This document shows positions 5,861-9,864 of a stretch of 9,864 bases of DNA, in pieces. A program made the translations under genes and the position numbers. Each line of letters starts with the position of its first letter. Positions within the stretch are counted from its first letter, which is position 1. The stretch covers positions 1 to 9,864 of the forward strand of contig PBSP01000021.1 of NCBI GenBank assembly GCA_002726845.1. The letters run 5' to 3'. The stretch comes from Methanobacteriota archaeon (GTDB taxonomy: Archaea > Thermoplasmatota > Poseidoniia > Poseidoniales > Poseidoniaceae). The notes under the pieces are model-generated. The model had not been told where the DNA came from. It saw only the letters and a list, made by a program, of their open reading frames with translations, and did not search any database.

Positions 5861-7981
5861 ATGGCTCGGGAAGAAGAAGAATCCGTTGCTTCTCAGAGTC
5901 GCGAAGCATGGTTAGCTGAACAAATAGCGTACCATTCCGACCTGTATTACAACCAAGCAAAAACTGAGATATCAGATGCAGATTTTGACACTCTTTGGGA
6001 CGAATTGAAGGGACTGAATCCGCAGCACCCACAATTGCAAAGAGTTGGTGCAGAGGTTGATCCAGGAACGGTCAAAGTCGACCATATGTTCCCAATGCGT
6101 TCGCTTAACAAAGGAGTCAACGATGAAGACATTGCCCATTTCGTCAAGGAATCATCGCTTGAGTCAACCCGATTTATTTCCCAGCCAAAGCTTGACGGTT
6201 CTGCTCTTTCCTTAGAGTACAGAAAAGGTCGGTTGGTCAGAGCAGCAACGCGCGGTAATGGAAATCGCGGTGAAGATGTCACAAAAAATGCACGCAAGGT
6301 CGAGAATGTACCGCATACACTCGGTGTGGAGGTTGATATGCACATCCGAGGCGAAGTTGTGATGAAGAAGTCTGTCTTTGAGGAGAAGTATCGCAACATT
6401 TCTCCAAATCCTCGAAACCTTGCAGCCGGGGCTCTTCGCCAAAAGAAGGCTGATGGGAAAGCCGATGCGAGCGATCTAGTGTTCTTGGCATACGATGCTA
6501 AATTCCCGTACGAAGCAAGCCGCCATCCCGACTCTGAAGCACCTCCAAGTGACCCATACGACAGTCTTATTCTTGAATGGTTGAGCAAAACAGCAGGTGT
6601 TGAACCTGCACCATGGATTGTTCATGATGCGGATGCAGAAGAGGCATCCATAGAATCACTCTGTCAAGAGACCCGAGAATGGAGTGAAAAGCGAGAATCC
6701 TACGCCTTCGAAATTGATGGACTTGTCTTCAAAGTCGATGATCTTGAGAAACGGGATTTACTTGGTATGACTGCGCACCATCCCAGGTGGGCACTTGCAT
6801 GGAAATTTCCTCCAGAAGAAGCGACTTCGGTCCTCCTTAGTGTTGATTGGCAAACAGGCCGAACAGGCACGATAACCCCGGTTGCGCGTATCGCCCCTCA
6901 ACGCGTTGGGGGCGTGACTGTGGAGAATACCACCCTTCACAATCTTGGCGAAGTTGAACGATTGGGCATCCAAGTCGGAGATAAGGTCCGCATCGTCCGA
7001 CGGGGTGACGTTATCCCAAAGATCGAAGCGACACTTGGACCCGCAACGCAGCAAGATGTAGAAGGTCGCGTGCATGCTGATGGAGAACCCTTCAAGGGTG
7101 CTTTACCACAACGCCGGTCAATCTCACCTCCAGATGCATGCCCTGCGTGCGACGGGCCGATTGAGGTCGAGGGAGCATTCCTTCGATGTCCGGATGTTCA
7201 TTGTAGGGCTCGGCTTGGCCGAAGTGTTCTCTACTATTGTAGAGCGCTTGAGATGGATGGTATTGGAGAGAAGCTTGTGGAGCAACTCATTGATGAAGAC
7301 CTCGTATCGAGTATTGCAGACTTGTATCGACTTGATGAAAACATGTTGCTTTCGCTGGATAGGATGGGCAAGAAGTCAGCAGACAACGTTCTCAATGAAA
7401 TCAATAAGAGTCGCTCGATGCCCTTCTCGAGATTCTTGAGTGCCCTTGGTATACCAGGCATCGGCCCTGAACTTGCAACATCAATGTCGTATCATTTCCA
7501 AACTCCAGAACGGTTGTTCGAATGGATAGGAAAGACGCTCATCGATGATGCAGAAATGGGCGAAATAACCTCCATTGATGGTGTTGGTGACATTGTTGCA
7601 TTGCAGTTGCGAGACGGAATGCTCCATAGGAAAGACGCAATTCTCGACTTGCTAACTCATCTTTCTCTTGAAAAGGATGTTCGCATTGCTGGAGGCGGCC
7701 CGTTTGAGGGGATGACCTTCTGCGTGACAGGCACGCTTTCCGAATCGCGGAAAAACATTCAAGCTCGGATTAAATCAGCAGGAGGGAAAGTTGTAGGGAG
7801 CGTCTCAGGCAATTTGTCGGTACTTGTAGCTGGTGCAAATGCAGGTTCAAAACTTGCCAAAGCAGAGAAACTCAACCTTACCGTCTGGAATGAAGAGACA
7901 CTCTTGCAGCGCATTTCCGAACGCAGTAACGTCAATGAGAGGAAACCTCCGACGAGTCAATCAACTCTCTTTGATTACTGA
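5861..7981 (+). CDS. ligA: NAD+-dependent DNA ligase LigA with candidate C-terminal PIP-box
   Basis: LigA seals 5'-phosphate/3'-hydroxyl nicks in duplex DNA, using NAD+ to adenylate an active-site lysine. At 706 residues it is slightly longer than E. coli LigA (671) and has all its domains. Domain Ia (about 15-75) has Y29, D39 and D43 of the NMN pocket. The nucleotidyltransferase domain carries K110 in KLDG, EIDGLVFKVD and WALAWKFPPE. The OB fold contains GRTGTITPVARI and GDKVRIVRRGDVIPK. The Zn finger is C427, C430, C443 and C448. Four helix-hairpin-helix motifs include MDGIGEKL, GIPGIGPEL and IDGVGDIV. A BRCT domain (about 612-690) starts GPFEGMTFCVTGTL. The last residues QSTLFDY (700-706) resemble an archaeal PCNA-binding motif. 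In the NMN pocket, F42 replaces the usual Tyr. The ATG at 5861 is fixed by an in-frame TAG at 5855. It lies 24 bases after the PPC gene. Most archaea use ATP-dependent ligase, so the gene was probably acquired from bacteria. Confidence 0.97.
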   Translation: MAREEEESVASQSREAWLAEQIAYHSDLYYNQAKTEISDADFDTLWDELKGLNPQHPQLQRVGAEVDPGTVKVDHMFPMRSLNKGVNDEDIAHFVKESSLESTRFISQPKLDGSALSLEYRKGRLVRAATRGNGNRGEDVTKNARKVENVPHTLGVEVDMHIRGEVVMKKSVFEEKYRNISPNPRNLAAGALRQKKADGKADASDLVFLAYDAKFPYEASRHPDSEAPPSDPYDSLILEWLSKTAGVEPAPWIVHDADAEEASIESLCQETREWSEKRESYAFEIDGLVFKVDDLEKRDLLGMTAHHPRWALAWKFPPEEATSVLLSVDWQTGRTGTITPVARIAPQRVGGVTVENTTLHNLGEVERLGIQVGDKVRIVRRGDVIPKIEATLGPATQQDVEGRVHADGEPFKGALPQRRSISPPDACPACDGPIEVEGAFLRCPDVHCRARLGRSVLYYCRALEMDGIGEKLVEQLIDEDLVSSIADLYRLDENMLLSLDRMGKKSADNVLNEINKSRSMPFSRFLSALGIPGIGPELATSMSYHFQTPERLFEWIGKTLIDDAEMGEITSIDGVGDIVALQLRDGMLHRKDAILDLLTHLSLEKDVRIAGGGPFEGMTFCVTGTLSESRKNIQARIKSAGGKVVGSVSGNLSVLVAGANAGSKLAKAEKLNLTVWNEETLLQRISERSNVNERKPPTSQSTLFDY

Positions 7982-7982
7982 G

Positions 7983-7991
7983 AAAATATTT
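7983..7991 (+). promoter_or_regulatory. Possible TATA box for the gene at 8040
   Basis: AAAATATTT, just after the ligA stop, is the most TATA-like stretch in the 58-base gap. Transcription starting about 25 bases downstream would give a leader of roughly 25 bases before ATG 8040. It would lie within or next to the palindrome at 8006-8022. No transcript evidence is available. Confidence 0.35.
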
Positions 7992-7992
7992 C

Positions 7993-8022
7993 TTCGTCAG
8001 AACGAACATTCTTAACGAATGT
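7993..8022. promoter_or_regulatory. Two overlapping small palindromes between ligA and the next gene
   Basis: TTCGT (7993-7997) pairs with ACGAA (8002-8006) around CAGA. ACATTC (8006-8011) pairs perfectly with GAATGT (8017-8022) around TTAAC. They share base 8006. They could be a repressor operator near the expected transcription start, or weak hairpins before a short T run (TCTTTT, 8026-8031) that ends the ligA transcript. The hairpins are AT-rich and short, so the operator reading is slightly more attractive. Confidence 0.3.
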
Positions 8023-8039
8023 AACTCTTTTGCTGTGTT

Positions 8040-9864
8040 ATGCAGGTCAAGGCTCTCCTTCTCTCAGCGGTTGTTGCTTTGGTTATGCTTTCGCCTGCAA
8101 TTGAGGCATACTCTAGCGGCAAACACAACTCATCTGGAGGTTGTGGTTGCCATTCCAGTGTCACTTCTGTGACGATTTCAGAAAACTTCCCAACGTCCTA
8201 TACACCCGGCCAAGTTTATTCCATCCAAATATCCGCTTCAGGAAGCGTGTCAGGGAGCAAGGGGGGATTCAACGTCGAAGTAAACAAAGGGACTCTTGCT
8301 ACTGGTGGTAATTCGGGGGTAAAAGTGAGCGGAAATTCGATCACTCATTCAAACAAAGCAAGCCGCACATGGGCTTTCGATTGGACGGCGCCTTCAGCGG
8401 GGAGTGGTTCCGTATCGGTTGGTATCGCTGCAATGATTGCAAATGGAGCAAGCACCAGCGGTGATGCTTGGACAACGACCAGTTTGACAATTACGGAGAC
8501 CGTTGTTGTTACCAATTCTCCTCCGGTTGCTACAGACGTGCAACTCACACCTGTCCACGCAACAACTTCAGACAATCTGGTGCTTTCCTACACGTTCAGC
8601 GATTCTGATGCTGGTGATACCGAATCTGGAACATCCATTCATTGGAGTAAAAACGGCATACATCAAACGCAACATGATGGGTTTTTGACACTCTCAAATT
8701 CACATACTGCTCGTGGTGACGAGTGGCACGTGTCGGTAACCCCGAGTGACGGTCAAGAATTTGGTACTACAGAGCAATCGAACACAATTACTGTACTCAA
8801 CTCACCCCCAACAATTGGCTCTGTGTCCCTAACGCCCGCAAACCCCACTACGGATGATGATGTTGCAGCAGCAGTGATCGGACAAAACGACCATGACGGC
8901 GATTCGTTGTCGTTTGAATATCGATGGTACTTAGGTGGAAATCTGCAAGACGGGCTAAACGACCTCACGGTGTTGCCATCCTATGCAACTCGAAGCGGCG
9001 ACGTGTGGGAGGTCGAAGTTAGGGCTTATGACGGTCAAAACCTGTCTTCATGGGTACGTTCCGCTCAACTATCGATCGGGGGACAGGCTTCGAATACTCC
9101 ACCTGCAGTCACTTCCGTCACACTCTCTCCAACAAATCCTACAACAATCGATTCGTTGGAAGTATCACTTACCTCGACCGATGCAGAATCGGACACCATC
9201 ACCGACACCCATTATCGTTGGCTGAAAGATGGTTTGATGACCGGAATCACCTCCTCATCAATTGATTCAGTACTGACCACAAAAGGGGAATCATGGGTTG
9301 TTGAAGCCCGGGTTTACGATGGAATGGATTGGTCGAGTTGGGTTGCATCCTCACCAGTGATGATTTTGAATACAGCTCCAACCCTTGAAACCGTTACAAT
9401 CAGCACTACTGAGGCTTTCACTGATGAAAACATAACACTTGATGCACTCATGAGCGATGCTGATGAAGACTCACTAACAATGCGCATTAAGTGGTATCTT
9501 GATGGAGTCCTTCAACCAGAGATTGAAAATGAGGCGACGCTTTCATCAATGTCGACGAGTAAAGGAAACGTTTGGACTGCTGTTGTCCAAGCATACGATG
9601 GAGAGGAACAGAGTTCGCAGAGCCAAACACTTTCAGTTTCCATTCTCAACTCGGCACCTGTTGTCACCCTTGGGTTGAACGAGGAAGTGACTTCACAAGA
9701 CAATCTTTCACTGACGACCGAAATTGTTGACGCCGATGACGATGCTGTAGAAATCGTGTCGATTGAATGGTTGCGAAACAGTTTCCGTGAGGGGGCGCTC
9801 GATGGTGAAACTGTCGTGCCAGCCTCGTATTTGGGACCAGGTCAAGAATGGAGCGTTGAGGTAG
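8040..9864 (+). CDS. Secreted protein with Reeler-like domain and tandem Ig/cadherin-like repeats (3' partial)
   Basis: The frame stays open from ATG 8040 to the window end, giving 608 codons with no stop, so the C-terminus is missing. A signal peptide (residues 1-23, ending AIEA) precedes a short Ser/Gly linker and C35-G-C37-H38. Next comes a domain with YTPGQ (54-58), GGF (75-77), THS (102-104) and WAFDWTAP (111-118). That pattern is typical of Reeler-like 'choice-of-anchor V' domains, which usually begin with a CxxCH-type motif; here one residue is missing. Then come five tandem domains, starting at N159, N254, N352, N444 and N537, each 92-98 residues long. Each opens N-S/T-x-P and most contain a W-Y/L-x-x-G core and an AYDG-like segment with a tryptophan nearby. 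This looks like an extracellular, rod-shaped binding or adhesion protein. A C-terminal membrane anchor or sorting signal would be expected beyond the window. No Shine-Dalgarno site precedes the ATG. Confidence 0.9.
   Translation, partial: MQVKALLLSAVVALVMLSPAIEAYSSGKHNSSGGCGCHSSVTSVTISENFPTSYTPGQVYSIQISASGSVSGSKGGFNVEVNKGTLATGGNSGVKVSGNSITHSNKASRTWAFDWTAPSAGSGSVSVGIAAMIANGASTSGDAWTTTSLTITETVVVTNSPPVATDVQLTPVHATTSDNLVLSYTFSDSDAGDTESGTSIHWSKNGIHQTQHDGFLTLSNSHTARGDEWHVSVTPSDGQEFGTTEQSNTITVLNSPPTIGSVSLTPANPTTDDDVAAAVIGQNDHDGDSLSFEYRWYLGGNLQDGLNDLTVLPSYATRSGDVWEVEVRAYDGQNLSSWVRSAQLSIGGQASNTPPAVTSVTLSPTNPTTIDSLEVSLTSTDAESDTITDTHYRWLKDGLMTGITSSSIDSVLTTKGESWVVEARVYDGMDWSSWVASSPVMILNTAPTLETVTISTTEAFTDENITLDALMSDADEDSLTMRIKWYLDGVLQPEIENEATLSSMSTSKGNVWTAVVQAYDGEEQSSQSQTLSVSILNSAPVVTLGLNEEVTSQDNLSLTTEIVDADDDAVEIVSIEWLRNSFREGALDGETVVPASYLGPGQEWSVEV
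8514..9864 (+). repeat. Tandem Ig/cadherin-like protein repeats (about 95 residues each)
   Basis: Repeat units start at 8514, 8799, 9093, 9369 and 9648, with the last cut by the window end. They are similar as protein (N-x-x-P start, SLTPxNPTT-type strand, DxDxD turn, RWYLDG-type core, VxAYDGxxxSSW end). I see no long identical DNA stretches, so the duplication is old rather than recent. Confidence 0.8.

Noticed and set aside
5947..6588. Minus-strand open frame of 213 codons
   Set aside because: It lies wholly inside ligA, whose motifs are unmistakable. Its translation shows no domain or motif, and long antisense frames arise from codon bias.
8142..8153. Covalent haem c site in the Reeler-like protein
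   Set aside because: The motif is CxCH rather than CxxCH, so a normal cytochrome c attachment site is not supported.

Overview
The window looks like a piece of a marine euryarchaeal genome, most likely Marine Group II (Candidatus Poseidoniales). This is inferred from gene style, not from a marker gene. The evidence is: a tRNA-Pro with a G1-C72 acceptor pair and no encoded CCA; very large secreted proteins with Asp-rich calcium-binding repeats and a single C-terminal membrane anchor; a secreted protein with an N-terminal Cys/His motif, a Reeler-like domain and tandem Ig/cadherin-like repeats; genes that seem to start without a Shine-Dalgarno site at the head of transcription units; and a bacterial-type ligase that ends in what looks like an archaeal PCNA-binding peptide. 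Every gene is on the + strand. I saw no mobile element, CRISPR array, rRNA, integrase or obvious pseudogene.

Layout. Positions 17-91 hold tRNA-Pro(GGG), flanked by a 7-bp inverted repeat. Positions 165-4817 encode a 1550-residue surface protein: signal peptide, two related beta-helix modules, an Ig-like domain, Asp-rich calcium-binding repeats, membrane anchor and short tail. Three genes follow with gaps of 9, 17 and 24 bases: a small three-helix membrane protein (4827-5354), a PPC/DUF296 protein (5372-5836) and NAD+-dependent DNA ligase LigA (5861-7981). The spacing suggests one transcription unit from 165 to 7981. A 58-base gap with a TATA-like stretch and two overlapping small palindromes separates this unit from a second secreted protein. 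That protein starts at 8040 and is still open at the window's end.

How the genes relate. The two large proteins are cell-surface components, and neither shows a catalytic motif I can recognise. LigA seals nicks during replication and repair. The membrane protein and the PPC protein have no assigned role, and nothing in the sequence ties them functionally to LigA beyond co-orientation and short spacing. The most interesting signal is the LigA C-terminus, QSTLFDY, which resembles an archaeal PIP-box and suggests that an acquired bacterial-type ligase has been wired to the archaeal sliding clamp.
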